Shown here: piece after piece, positions 31,477 to 39,692 of the stretch
How positions within the stretch are numbered: the stretch's first letter is position 1
How the letters are laid out: every line of letters starts with the position of its first letter
From: a virus
DNA: 64,000 nt
Strand: one strand, 5' to 3'
Virus record (IMG/VR): IMGVR_UViG_3300018080_000122
Coordinates: 1-64,000 of that record
Translations under genes and position numbers: made by a program
The notes under the pieces: model-generated
Told to the model about the DNA's origin: nothing
The model's database searches: none
Seen by the model: the letters and a program-made list of their open reading frames with translations, nothing else

Positions 31477-32971
31477 GTTTCAGCTGCTAAATGAATCTTT
31501 CAGTGCTGCAGGACCACCTACGTGATGCTTCGATACGGCGGAGACCTTACGTTTCAGCTGCTAAATGAATCTTTCAGTGCTGCAGGCAGGCTCTCAAAGA
31601 GAGGCACCCCGACATTGCAGCGGAGTTTCAGCTGCTAAATGAATCTTTCAGTGCTGCAGGTACATAGGTTATACTTGCCTTTATGTTTTATGGGCATTTC
31701 GTTTCAGCTGCTAAATGAATCTTTCAGTGCTGCAGGTCCCCAGGAGCACTGGCGCGCCCATGTCAGGCCTGTGTTTCAGCTGCTAAATGAATCTTTCAGT
31801 GCTGCAGGGTTCGAAGCAGATACCTTCTCCGCATACATTGACGCCGTTTCAGCTGCTAAATGAATCTTTCAGTGCTGCAGGTCTCACCCTCATCGCCCAC
31901 CCACGTTCGACGTCAGCAGTTTCAGCTGCTAAATGAATCTTTCAGTGCTGCAGGAATGGGGCCTTGCGGCCCTTCGCAACCAAAACAGGGTTTCAGCTGC
32001 TAAATGAATCTTTCAGTGCTGCAGGTATTAGAAGACCAACCAAGGCAGGTATGGGGATTGGTTTCAGCTGCTAAATGAATCTTTCAGTGCTGCAGGGACC
32101 AGAACTCTACTCAGGATTTATCGGCGTGGCCAAGTTTCAGCTGCTAAATGAATCTTTCAGTGCTGCAGGGCCTGCTCCTTGGCCTGCTGCTTGGCCACCT
32201 TGGCGTTTCAGCTGCTAAATGAATCTTTCAGTGCTGCAGGGTGCTGGACACCTGCATCCGTCTCCCACTCGGCCAGTTTCAGCTGCTAAATGAATCTTTC
32301 AGTGCTGCAGGTGCTAACCTTTCGGTCCAGCGGCCTATCAGCATGCTTCTTGTTTCAGCTGCTAAATGAATCTTTCAGTGCTGCAGGAGAGCCGCCTGGA
32401 TGATGCCAGACGCTTCCCGCCACGCAGTTTCAGCTGCTAAATGAATCTTTCAGTGCTGCAGGTCTGTCGAACCTGTCGCCTAATCTACTGCCAGTTGCCT
32501 TCGTTTCAGCTGCTAAATGAATCTTTCAGTGCTGCAGGTGGCTTGCCACAGCAAGCTCTCTACGATCTCTAGGCGTTTCAGCTGCTAAATGAATCTTTCA
32601 GTGCTGCAGGAATCCCTGGTATTTCCTTCTTCTTAGCCATTCTCTAGTTTCAGCTGCTAAATGAATCTTTCAGTGCTGCAGGTTAAAACACCAATCTTAG
32701 ACGCGTATGACAGGAGAGTTTCAGCTGCTAAATGAATCTTTTAGTGCTGCAGGCCGTTCCTCGAATCAAAGTATTTTCCAGGTGGCTGTTTCAGCTGCTA
32801 AATGAATCTTTCAGTGCTGCAGGGGATTCTTCCTGGAGTAGACTCTGGCCGTGGCGTTCACTGTTTCAGCTGCTAAATGAATCTTTCAGTGCTGCAGGTG
32901 GCTACTCATCGTCTGCCTGCCCCGCTTTCTTCTTCGTTTCAGCTGCTAAATGAATCTTTCAGTGCTGCCGG
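31477..32971 (+). CRISPR. CRISPR array, 21 repeats of 36 bp, 20 spacers of 34-40 bp
   Basis: Repeats start at 31477, 31551, 31625, 31701, 31773, 31846, 31919, 31990, 32061, 32134, 32205, 32276, 32352, 32427, 32503, 32575, 32647, 32718, 32788, 32863 and 32936. Each begins GTTTCAGCTGCTAA and ends CAGTGCTGCAGG. Repeat 18 has one C-to-T change and repeat 21 has CCGG instead of CAGG, so the cas12-proximal end is the older, trailer end. CTGC / GCAG and CAGC / GCTG can pair within a repeat. All spacers differ. Confidence 0.99.
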
Positions 32972-33000
32972 GATTAACGCTGTTTACCAACGCTGAAAAA

Positions 33001-33027
33001 GTTTACGCTGCTAGACTCATCTAGCAG
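33001..33027 (+). promoter_or_regulatory. repeat-like hairpin in the cas12 5' leader
   Basis: GTTTACGCTGCTAGACTCATCTAGCAG resembles the first 27 bases of the CRISPR repeat (GTTT, GCTGCTA, ATCT, CAG in register) and forms a perfect 8-bp stem CTGCTAGA / TCTAGCAG at 33008-33027. It ends three bases before the GAAAGGAG ribosome site of cas12. It could be a diverged repeat, the array terminator, or a site where Cas12 binds its own mRNA. Confidence 0.55.
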
Positions 33028-33044
33028 ATGGAAAGGAGTTTCTA

Positions 33045-34577
33045 ATGGATAAAAGCAAGAGAATACTAGCTGTTTTACGTGCTGATTTGGGTCTGCCTAC
33101 ACTTAATAAAGATAAGAGGCAGGAGTGGGCCGCCAAAAGCACGACGTCCGCAAAGCGCCTACTACAGCAGTCTGACGAGTTTGAACTCATACGGGAACGT
33201 CTGGCCATACTGCGCAACCTCTCCCATCGTGTGCACAACAAAGCAATGACTAGCATTTACTTCACCAAAAAGACTAATTATCTAAAATCCAAGAAAGGTG
33301 AATCTGGAGTAAACGCGCAGTCCCAAGCCTATAGAGATGTGCTGAACGATAATGACGATCCTTTAGCGTCACATCTCAAAGATCAAGGCGTCCCAACAGG
33401 ATTTATAACGACTACAATAAATTTTGTCTCGCAGTGTTACAACAAAACCAAGGAAAAGCAGGTCAACATGGGCGACCAATCTCTACCATCATGGAAGTAC
33501 CCCAGCCCTGTAAGTTTTGCACGAGCGCTGTGGCGTGTAGAGAAGATGGATTATGTAACTATGGACGGTACCGTCAAGAAAGTCGACGCCATACGAGTGC
33601 CTTTGTGGAGCAGAGACGCAGCTAAAGACGCCGGGAGGAAAGGCACTAGTAAATGCTCAGCGTGTATCCCCATATTCCCTCCAACCAAGAACAAAAACGG
33701 TAAGAAGATAGCCCACAACGATTATTGGTGGGCAAGGTTCAAAAAGCTGCTAGATAACGCCAGCGCACAAGGTGGCCTCAAAATAATCTGGGACAAAAAG
33801 AAGAAAAAATGGTGCGCCCTCATATCTGTGTATGAGGACAAAGCAGAGCCGTCCACAAAAAACAAAATCCTTGGAGTAGACATCGGAATCACTAACCCGG
33901 TCGTGTGTGCCGTTGGCCACGGTTGGGGAGTTAAGTTCATAGGGAGCAAGCGAGAAATGCTTAGAAAGAAAGGGTATTTCAAAAATAAAATTAGGGAGTG
34001 CGGCCGCTCCAGCAAGGGCAGAAAGTGGGTTCCTGGTAATGGTGGTCGGGGGTTCAAACGGCGCAACAAAAAAATGATGCAAATACAGAACGCGGCGGCC
34101 AGATACTGTAACACCAAGTGCCAACAATATGCCGCTAAGGTGGTCAAGATGTGCAAGAATTTGGGATGCGGCATCATAGCCATCGAGAAATTCAGAAAAT
34201 CTCCTGTTAAACAAGCCCAGGAGAAGTCCGCCAATGACAGGGGATACGTTGAGAAGAAAGTGCTAATGTGGCGCCCATATCTGATGCATATGGCCATTAT
34301 CAATGCAGCTACTCGCGCAGGTATACAAGTTATTCAGGTAGACGCTGGGTACACATCACAGAGATGCGCGCAATGCGGATGCATACTTAAGGCTAACAGG
34401 GACGTCAATAATGCCCAAGAGTTTTGTTGCCAGAAATGTGGGCATAAAGAAAATGCAGACGTCAATGCTGCCCGTAACGTGGCGCAGCAAGCCGCAGGGG
34501 AGTGGAAGGCCCCCAAAAAGATCAAAACCAAATCCAACGCAAAAAACAAAATCAAGGCCAATAAAAAGATAGGGTAA
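33045..34577 (+). CDS. compact Cas12/TnpB-type CRISPR effector (510 residues)
   Basis: RuvC motifs: ILGVDIGITNPVVCAV (D279), CGIIAIEKFRKSP (E381) and GHKENADVNAARN (D472). A zinc ribbon CAQC (441-444) / CQKC (462-465) lies between RuvC II and III as in TnpB and Cas12. Residues 1-250 would form the recognition lobe. At 510 residues it is larger than most TnpB (~400) and smaller than Cas12a-e, in the range of Cas12f, Cas12m/n or other phage-borne subtypes. It is adjacent to and co-oriented with the array; no cas1, cas2 or cas4 is near. The subtype cannot be fixed by eye. Confidence 0.88.
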   Translation: MDKSKRILAVLRADLGLPTLNKDKRQEWAAKSTTSAKRLLQQSDEFELIRERLAILRNLSHRVHNKAMTSIYFTKKTNYLKSKKGESGVNAQSQAYRDVLNDNDDPLASHLKDQGVPTGFITTTINFVSQCYNKTKEKQVNMGDQSLPSWKYPSPVSFARALWRVEKMDYVTMDGTVKKVDAIRVPLWSRDAAKDAGRKGTSKCSACIPIFPPTKNKNGKKIAHNDYWWARFKKLLDNASAQGGLKIIWDKKKKKWCALISVYEDKAEPSTKNKILGVDIGITNPVVCAVGHGWGVKFIGSKREMLRKKGYFKNKIRECGRSSKGRKWVPGNGGRGFKRRNKKMMQIQNAAARYCNTKCQQYAAKVVKMCKNLGCGIIAIEKFRKSPVKQAQEKSANDRGYVEKKVLMWRPYLMHMAIINAATRAGIQVIQVDAGYTSQRCAQCGCILKANRDVNNAQEFCCQKCGHKENADVNAARNVAQQAAGEWKAPKKIKTKSNAKNKIKANKKIG

Positions 34578-34579
34578 TA

Positions 34580-34619
34580 ACGAAAAAAGACTAGCAAAAC
34601 GTGTAGTCCTGTTATAATG
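34580..34619 (+). repeat. 40-bp direct repeat flanking the CRISPR cassette, copy 2
   Basis: Copy of 31016-31056, starting three bases after the cas12 stop. It lacks one A, so the reading frame of copy 1 is not kept, but the promoter-like part is retained and closer to consensus (TATAAT). Confidence 0.85.
34591..34618 (+). promoter_or_regulatory. promoter CTAGCA-16-TATAAT
   Basis: CTAGCA at 34591-34596, 16-nt spacer and TATAAT at 34613-34618, inside the second copy of the flanking repeat. It could drive the small genes at 34757-36732. The interval 34620-34756 contains no convincing gene apart from the 26-nt repeat. Confidence 0.65.
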
Positions 34620-34707
34620 TATAGAGCGAACAGGAACCGCAACCAGATGGAGTATTTCAGATCCCAAACCATGTTCAGGTGCACGGATCGTGTGAACTGC
34701 AACCACC

Positions 34708-34733
34708 GGCGGCAGGTATTCGGTCAAGGTTTG
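34708..34733 (+). repeat. 26-nt direct repeat, copy 2
   Basis: One base differs from 14595-14620. It lies in the non-coding stretch before a small membrane-protein gene. Confidence 0.6.
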
Positions 34734-34756
34734 TGGGCGCAAGAGCAGGATAGGCC

Positions 34757-34876
34757 ATGAGGCTCCAGTTCAGCAGACAGGTGGCTCCGCGAGTATTCGT
34801 TGCCGTTGGATGGCTGGCCGTGATGTGGTGGGGATGGGATAACGGCAGACTAGAGATCAGGTGGGATTGGAGATGA
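34757..34876 (+). CDS. 39-residue hydrophobic micropeptide
   Basis: ATG 34757 gives MRLQFSRQVAPR, then VFVAVGWLAVMWWGW and a short charged end. One possible membrane helix rich in Trp. Its TGA overlaps the next ATG (ATGA), which supports translation. A weak AGGATAGG precedes it. Confidence 0.5.
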   Translation: MRLQFSRQVAPRVFVAVGWLAVMWWGWDNGRLEIRWDWR

Positions 34877-35085
34877 GCATCTTGCACGATACATCCGTTG
34901 ACTACTACGGCATTTTCGATAAGGCGTCCGCCGCTGATGACATCAACATGGTCGTGGTGGATGTCAGCCTCGATCCAGCGGACGGTCAGTGGCATATCCT
35001 CGTAAGGTCAGACGATCTGGATGTGAGCCGAGCGCGTCGTAGGTGGGAGACTGCTATCGAGAAGCGCAGGATGGAGAAGTCATGA
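34873..35085 (+). CDS. small hypothetical protein
   Basis: ATG 34873 overlaps the upstream stop. The 70-residue product has a strand-rich core (DINMVVVDVSLDPADGQWHI) and a basic helical end (RARRRWETAIEKRR). Its TGA overlaps the next ATG. Function unknown. Confidence 0.6.
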   Translation: MSILHDTSVDYYGIFDKASAADDINMVVVDVSLDPADGQWHILVRSDDLDVSRARRRWETAIEKRRMEKS

Positions 35086-35486
35086 GCGAACCTCATCAAG
35101 TCAGCGAGCCGGAACCAAATCCTCTCAGCCTCTACCGCGAGAACCAACGCCTTCGTGCAATGATTGCACATATGAAAGACGGCGGATGCCATGCTGCGCA
35201 TCCGGGCGAAATCACCTACGAATGCTCCCTACACATTCCTGGCGGCAAATGTTGGGCGTGTAGAGCACGTGCCGCGATGGAGCCTGAAACAGACAACGAT
35301 TCTCTGCGCCGTGCGATTCGCTTGGTGATTGATGCTGCCGAGACGCTAAGTAGCGCGGCGGGCTACGAGCCCGATGGTGAAGGTGGAATGGACCATCGTG
35401 GTATGTGTCAGCAAGAACTGGATGCTGTAGAGCGCGTGAAGAGATGGCTTGGGCCGAGGCCGATCACACCCGAACTAAGGGACTAG
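35082..35486 (+). CDS. hypothetical protein with coiled-coil and Cys sites
   Basis: ATG 35082 overlaps the previous stop. The 134-residue product has a short coiled coil (LYRENQRLRAMIAHMKDGG), then C, CSLHIPGGKCWAC and a helical C-terminus. The CxxC and His residues could bind zinc. Codon choice looks richer in G+C than in neighbouring genes, a hint of different origin. Confidence 0.6.
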   Translation: MSEPHQVSEPEPNPLSLYRENQRLRAMIAHMKDGGCHAAHPGEITYECSLHIPGGKCWACRARAAMEPETDNDSLRRAIRLVIDAAETLSSAAGYEPDGEGGMDHRGMCQQELDAVERVKRWLGPRPITPELRD

Positions 35487-35526
35487 TCCTAGAGTGCATC
35501 GATCTACTGGACGCGAGGAATCTGAA

Positions 35527-35733
35527 ATGAGACTGAGCGACAAGAATAGGGAGATCCGTCGAGAGTTCGACCTGGGTAAGCGGTTGGTGATCCGATGCGC
35601 TGATTGCCGTCGCGTAGTCGCGAGCACCCCCTGGGTAGTGCCTACATGGTCTTCGCCTAAAGAAGAAGTCTACGCTTTGTGCGGCTGGTGTAGGAAGCGC
35701 AAGGGGTCAGCCGATGAATCACCGCCTGAATAA
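35527..35733 (+). CDS. small zinc-ribbon protein
   Basis: ATG 35527 gives a 68-residue product starting MRLSDKNREIRREFDLGKRL, with RCADCRR and LCGWCRKR, one zinc site. It overlaps the next gene by 20 bases. Function unknown. Confidence 0.6.
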   Translation: MRLSDKNREIRREFDLGKRLVIRCADCRRVVASTPWVVPTWSSPKEEVYALCGWCRKRKGSADESPPE

Positions 35734-35980
35734 ACTCGCTGAAGCACTCTGCATAACGCCGACAAACAACCTGCGTCTCGAACTGTCGCATGTCGGTGGA
35801 AAGCGGGCGTGGTGGCTCTGTGGCTGCAAAGAAGGCGATCAGGCTCTTCCACAGACCGGCAACGCCGAGACAGCCGAGGAAGCCCTGGGGAATGCCGAGA
35901 GATGGCTCGCGCCGGAACTGGATCGTCTGGATTGGGAAGATCGAGAAGCAAAACGGCTGATGTACGAGGGAGAGGAGTGA
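35714..35980 (+). CDS. small hypothetical protein
   Basis: An 88-residue product, MNHRLNKLAEALCITPTNNL, then a strand region WWLCGC and an acidic helical end (TAEEALGNAERWLAPELDRL). Its stop overlaps the following ATG. Confidence 0.55.
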   Translation: MNHRLNKLAEALCITPTNNLRLELSHVGGKRAWWLCGCKEGDQALPQTGNAETAEEALGNAERWLAPELDRLDWEDREAKRLMYEGEE

Positions 35981-36360
35981 TGATGAATCTAAACGATGTA
36001 GAGATGGATGATCTGACCCCGTTTAAGCGACCTGTCTGTAGATGGGCAGTTCATCCTGTCATCGACGACGATAAAGTAATCGGTCATGAAGTCCTGCTGC
36101 GGCTCGGATTCCACAAACAATATATTCCGATCACCGAAGACCAAGCCAAAACCCTGAAGGCGATGCATCTAGATGCTTATGGAGCCCAGTGTGCGGCTGA
36201 GTTGGCCAAGAATCCCGTCATGCCGTCCGACGAGAAAGAAATACTTGCTGCCGCTGAGAATTACGAAGCGACAGTGGAGCAGGCTATGGACGACGCAGAA
36301 CGCATGTTGCCGCCGCTTATTGAAGATCTGATGGCTTGTGAGCAGCAGAAGATACGGTAA
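35980..36360 (+). CDS. hypothetical protein
   Basis: ATG 35980 (or ATG 35983) follows GAGGAGTG. The 126-residue product has a strand-rich front (WAVHPVIDDDKVIGHEVLLR) and a long acidic helix (AAENYEATVEQAMDDAERM). No family recognised. Confidence 0.6.
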   Translation: MMNLNDVEMDDLTPFKRPVCRWAVHPVIDDDKVIGHEVLLRLGFHKQYIPITEDQAKTLKAMHLDAYGAQCAAELAKNPVMPSDEKEILAAAENYEATVEQAMDDAERMLPPLIEDLMACEQQKIR

Positions 36361-36363
36361 AAT

Positions 36364-36732
36364 ATGTCACTCAAATGTATAGTCTGTAGCAAAAACATGG
36401 AGTTAGCCACTTTGCCCAACACTAGGCGCGGGCTCGTTCCAGTGCTGGACGGCGTAGTGTGCTACACAAGCGGGTCGTTCGGCTCCAACGTGTTTGAAGA
36501 ACTGAACATCGGCAAGTACACCAGAAAACTGCTGCAGTTTGTTATATGCGACGACTGCCTGAAGAAGAACGCGGACAACATCTTCTTCGTGAAAGAAGTG
36601 ACCACTAAGTCTGTAGTGGACTACATGACTTTAGAGGATTACTGCGCCAGGGAACAGCAGAACCTGAAAGACATGTACAGTAAGCTCGTGTTCAAATCCA
36701 CAGAGAAGAGGAACAAAGATGAAAATACGTAA
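36364..36732 (+). CDS. zinc-ribbon hypothetical protein
   Basis: The 122-residue product begins MSLKCIVCSKNMELATLPN and later has VICDDCLKKNADN, giving a CxxC / CxxC zinc site. It overlaps the first member of the FVSNSSSSSF family by 14 bases and may be co-translated with it. Function unknown. Confidence 0.6.
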   Translation: MSLKCIVCSKNMELATLPNTRRGLVPVLDGVVCYTSGSFGSNVFEELNIGKYTRKLLQFVICDDCLKKNADNIFFVKEVTTKSVVDYMTLEDYCAREQQNLKDMYSKLVFKSTEKRNKDENT

Positions 36733-37210
36733 CGGATTTGTATCTAATTCTAGCAGCTCAAGTTTTGTGGTGGGGTTTAACCCCGTCCCAGAAACCAAAG
36801 AAGAGTTGAAAGAAATGCTCTGGGGTGACCTAGAAGCCTTGGGAGCCTACGACTACGGCATCACCACCGAAAGGGCAGCTGATATTGTCTGGCAAGACTT
36901 GCAAGAGCAAGAAGGTCCTCTGACTCGTGAAGAGATCATTGCGATGATTTCACAGGACTACATGCCAGAACTAGACGGGCACAAATGGTGGAGCATCACA
37001 GATCTCAAAGAACAAGAAAAGGCCCGCGAGAAATACTACAATAAGAAGATAGAGCGCGCCACAGAATTGGCCAAAGAGATGTTCGAGAAAGCTGGCGAAG
37101 GCACCAAGTTCTTCCAGTTTCGTTACCACGATGATACTTCAAACGGAACTGTGCTCGAACATGGGGACGTCTTCAGGAACGTGCCCAGCTACAGAATAAA
37201 CGAACACTAA
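36719..37210 (+). CDS. FVSNSSSSSF family protein 1
   Basis: Starts MKIRNGFVSNSSSSSFVVGF. This N-terminus recurs almost unchanged in eight genes of this block. The remaining ~145 residues are acidic and mixed helix/strand and resemble member 3 at the start (VVGFNPVPETKEELKEML versus TVGFNGKPPNKKEILEMF). I know the N-terminal signature from many phage and bacterial hypothetical proteins, but no function is established. AGAGGAACAAAG precedes the ATG. Confidence 0.8.
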   Translation: MKIRNGFVSNSSSSSFVVGFNPVPETKEELKEMLWGDLEALGAYDYGITTERAADIVWQDLQEQEGPLTREEIIAMISQDYMPELDGHKWWSITDLKEQEKAREKYYNKKIERATELAKEMFEKAGEGTKFFQFRYHDDTSNGTVLEHGDVFRNVPSYRINEH

Positions 37211-37219
37211 GGATGAAAA

Positions 37220-37585
37220 ATGAAGATACGAAACGGTTTTGTGTCCAACTCCAGCAGTTCCAGCTTCGTGCTCATCGTCCATCCCAATGATCACAAAAAA
37301 GCTATGGAACAATTCTCAGGACATGAATCTAAGTTCCTGAATGCCTTGGTCTCCTGGCGTAAAGTCCTTGGTGAGTGGGCACGTGTGTTTTCTGGCGAGT
37401 TCAGCACGGAGAACGCGTGTATTGATATAAATAAATTATTCATGATGTGGGAGGGGGATTTCTACAAAAAGCACCCAGAATTCCAGATGTGCTTCGATGA
37501 AATGCGCACGTGCTTCCAAAATTACAGACGGTACGTGACCAAGATCGCCAAATTCAAACCGTTCTATGACGAGAAAGATTACTAG
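37220..37585 (+). CDS. FVSNSSSSSF family protein 2
   Basis: Starts MKIRNGFVSNSSSSSFVLIV. The body (121 residues in all) is helical and resembles member 8 at its start (VLIVHPNDHKKAMEQF versus ILIVTEDAHQGVLKHI). The pairing of short hydrophobic strand plus helix after the Ser run is shared. AAGGATGAAAA precedes the ATG. Confidence 0.8.
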   Translation: MKIRNGFVSNSSSSSFVLIVHPNDHKKAMEQFSGHESKFLNALVSWRKVLGEWARVFSGEFSTENACIDINKLFMMWEGDFYKKHPEFQMCFDEMRTCFQNYRRYVTKIAKFKPFYDEKDY

Positions 37586-37594
37586 GAGATAGAC

Positions 37595-37990
37595 ATGAAG
37601 ACCAGAGACGGGTTCGTATCCAATTCCAGCAGCACCAGCTTCACTGTAGGTTTCAATGGCAAACCTCCAAACAAAAAAGAAATACTAGAAATGTTTGGAG
37701 TTGAGGAGCATTCCCCACTTCGGAGTTTGGCCTGGGAGCTGTCAGACTTCTTCGCGAAACGAATCCGTGATCTGGAGAAACACGAAACGGATTCGAAAGA
37801 CGATTGGGAAAGGGAGTGCGCCGAACGCGACACGAGGCTGTTCAAAGAAGTTGGCCTGACATATCAAGGTTTCTTCAGATGTGAGCGTGATTTCGCGGAG
37901 TGCAATCAGCCCATGGCTGGGTGGGCTATTCCCTGGATAAAGAACGAAAAGCTTTATATTGTCAACCATGAACGGGGAGACATGAGATAG
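37595..37990 (+). CDS. FVSNSSSSSF family protein 3
   Basis: Starts MKTRDGFVSNSSSTSFTVGF: one Ser of the run is Thr, a conservative change that keeps a hydroxyl. The 131-residue protein is charged, with a Cys-poor helical centre and a strand-rich end (KNEKLYIVNHERGDM). It overlaps the following GTG by one base. Confidence 0.8.
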   Translation: MKTRDGFVSNSSSTSFTVGFNGKPPNKKEILEMFGVEEHSPLRSLAWELSDFFAKRIRDLEKHETDSKDDWERECAERDTRLFKEVGLTYQGFFRCERDFAECNQPMAGWAIPWIKNEKLYIVNHERGDMR

Positions 37991-38190
37991 TGCGCTACCG
38001 TGTACGATCATACAGTCATCCCAGTTATGAGGATCTCCCTCACGAAGTCATGATACTTCGCGGGGCCGAAGCCAAGGACCTGTCATTGGTTGTCCCGGTC
38101 ATGTTTGGTATGGGAGCCAAGAAAATCATAATTGAAGACGAAGATGAGTGGCTGGCCGCAGAGAAAAAGGCAGCGGAGGATTGTACATGA
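37990..38190 (+). CDS. small protein within the FVSNSSSSSF block
   Basis: GTG start; 66 residues, beginning MRYRVRSYSHPSYEDLPHEV. It lacks the shared N-terminus. Its stop overlaps the start of member 4, so it is translated in the same operon. Function unknown. Confidence 0.6.
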   Translation: MRYRVRSYSHPSYEDLPHEVMILRGAEAKDLSLVVPVMFGMGAKKIIIEDEDEWLAAEKKAAEDCT

Positions 38191-38864
38191 AAGTCAGGAA
38201 TGGTTTTGTGAGTAATTCCAGTTCTTCCAGCTTTATAGCGCAGAAGATATATCTGTCCTACATGCATCTTAAAGCCATCAGAGAGCACGGCATTCTCCTC
38301 AAAGACATCTCGCCAACCGACCCTTGGGGTTTTGGTATTGTCTATCCAGATGACTTAGAGCACGACCGCGCCTCAGAAACACCTATAAGTCAGAAGCAGC
38401 TTAGAGAGTGGCACGATCTTCGCTACGCTGATGACGCTTGGATTATTGATGAGACGGATTCCCATATTGCTGGCGCTACCATCATGGATAATTTCAGTTT
38501 CAAATGGTTCCTGCGCGCCATCGGCGTACCAGAAATAGCCTTCATGTGCTTCGAGAATGAGCATTTTGATTGTTGTCACCGTGTCGTTGAAGATATGCTG
38601 ACCAATAGATGTGGGTATAAACAACAAGCGTATCGTTACGACAAGTGGGCAGAAGTGGCCAGCGCAACCGTTTTTGTAGATCCCGAACCCGATGAAGAAG
38701 ATCTTATAGCAGCAATACGTGACGCGATCTACCCTCTTGGAAAAACAATAACAGGCATCAGGAAAGAAATCAAAAGCAAAACGGTTGCGCCATTTAGGAT
38801 TTCGATTATGACTGAAGAGTGGCTCATTAAAAGAAGGGAGGCAATAGATGGGGCTAAGTCATAA
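38187..38864 (+). CDS. FVSNSSSSSF family protein 4
   Basis: Starts MKVRNGFVSNSSSSSFIAQK; at 225 residues the longest member. After the signature comes a helical region and FMCFENEHFDCCHRVVEDML, with a few Cys/His that could bind metal. The start is fixed by the signature; an upstream extension lies inside the previous gene. Confidence 0.8.
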   Translation: MKVRNGFVSNSSSSSFIAQKIYLSYMHLKAIREHGILLKDISPTDPWGFGIVYPDDLEHDRASETPISQKQLREWHDLRYADDAWIIDETDSHIAGATIMDNFSFKWFLRAIGVPEIAFMCFENEHFDCCHRVVEDMLTNRCGYKQQAYRYDKWAEVASATVFVDPEPDEEDLIAAIRDAIYPLGKTITGIRKEIKSKTVAPFRISIMTEEWLIKRREAIDGAKS

Positions 38865-39186
38865 TATTTATGTCGGCCCGTATCTGCAAATCAAAGGCGC
38901 AGATGATTTGTGGGAAATCCTAGAAGACCTGGGCGAGCGTTTAAGCATCTTCAATCAAGAGTACGGACCCGACGACTATGATTTGGTAACTCCCAACGTG
39001 GATTGGGGAGTTGGTCGGGAGACCTACCTGGACAGGAATTGGTGTGGCGAGATGTTGATGAGCGGCGCCCGCATCGGTAAAGAGAAAGAAGAATTTGCCA
39101 GGTTTTTCTTTACAGACATCTTGAATCTTCAAAACCGATGCGGCAGTGTGATCTTGGAGTGGGGCATTCTAGGAGAGATAATCTAA
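38848..39186 (+). CDS. hypothetical protein within the FVSNSSSSSF block
   Basis: A 112-residue protein beginning MGLSHNIYVGPYLQIKGADD. I recall MxLSHNxxVGPYL-type starts from phage hypothetical proteins often found beside this family. It overlaps members 4 and 5. No signature of its own. Confidence 0.65.
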   Translation: MGLSHNIYVGPYLQIKGADDLWEILEDLGERLSIFNQEYGPDDYDLVTPNVDWGVGRETYLDRNWCGEMLMSGARIGKEKEEFARFFFTDILNLQNRCGSVILEWGILGEII

Positions 39187-39677
39187 TGAAGACCCGCCAC
39201 GGATTTGTTAGCAATTCGAGCAGCTCGTCGTACACGTGTGATCTCTGCGGTGTAGCGCGCGTCTCGTATAATGAAGGCCTAGACGGCACAGAGATGGTCT
39301 ATTGTGTTGGCTGCCACCATACCATATGCGAAGAACATCTTGCAGAACAAGATTTCGCAGGGTGGCTAGCTGAGCGCGAACACGCGCTTAAAAGAATAGG
39401 AGATGATATTACACTTGCACTTGAACAAGAAGAGTATGACTTGCTGGCGCGGCTGGCCAAGACCGCGTCTGACATAAAGCAGGACGTGAATAGCCCGCGC
39501 GATCCAAACACGGTGACGCCACAGTGGTGCCCCATATGCCAGATGGAGCGCCTACCGAATGTTCTGCTATTCCGGTACCTAACCAAAATTCAAAACACTC
39601 ACCTGGATATCATCCTTGGAGAGATCCAAGAAAGATTTTCTGACTATGAGTCTTTCATGAAGTTCATTGAAGGCTAG
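39186..39677 (+). CDS. FVSNSSSSSF family protein 5, zinc-finger type
   Basis: Starts MKTRHGFVSNSSSSSYTCDLCG. The signature runs straight into a zinc module: CDLCG, then YCVGCHHTICEEHL, and a distal WCPICQMERLPN. Members 6 and 7 share this architecture and the C-terminal helical region, so the three are tandem paralogues. Confidence 0.8.
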   Translation: MKTRHGFVSNSSSSSYTCDLCGVARVSYNEGLDGTEMVYCVGCHHTICEEHLAEQDFAGWLAEREHALKRIGDDITLALEQEEYDLLARLAKTASDIKQDVNSPRDPNTVTPQWCPICQMERLPNVLLFRYLTKIQNTHLDIILGEIQERFSDYESFMKFIEG

Positions 39678-39692
39678 ATAAAGGAGGTAAAA

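Noticed and set aside
31639-32953. Open frames running through the CRISPR repeats
   Set aside because: They arise because the repeat has no stop in one frame; the translated repeats are an artefact.
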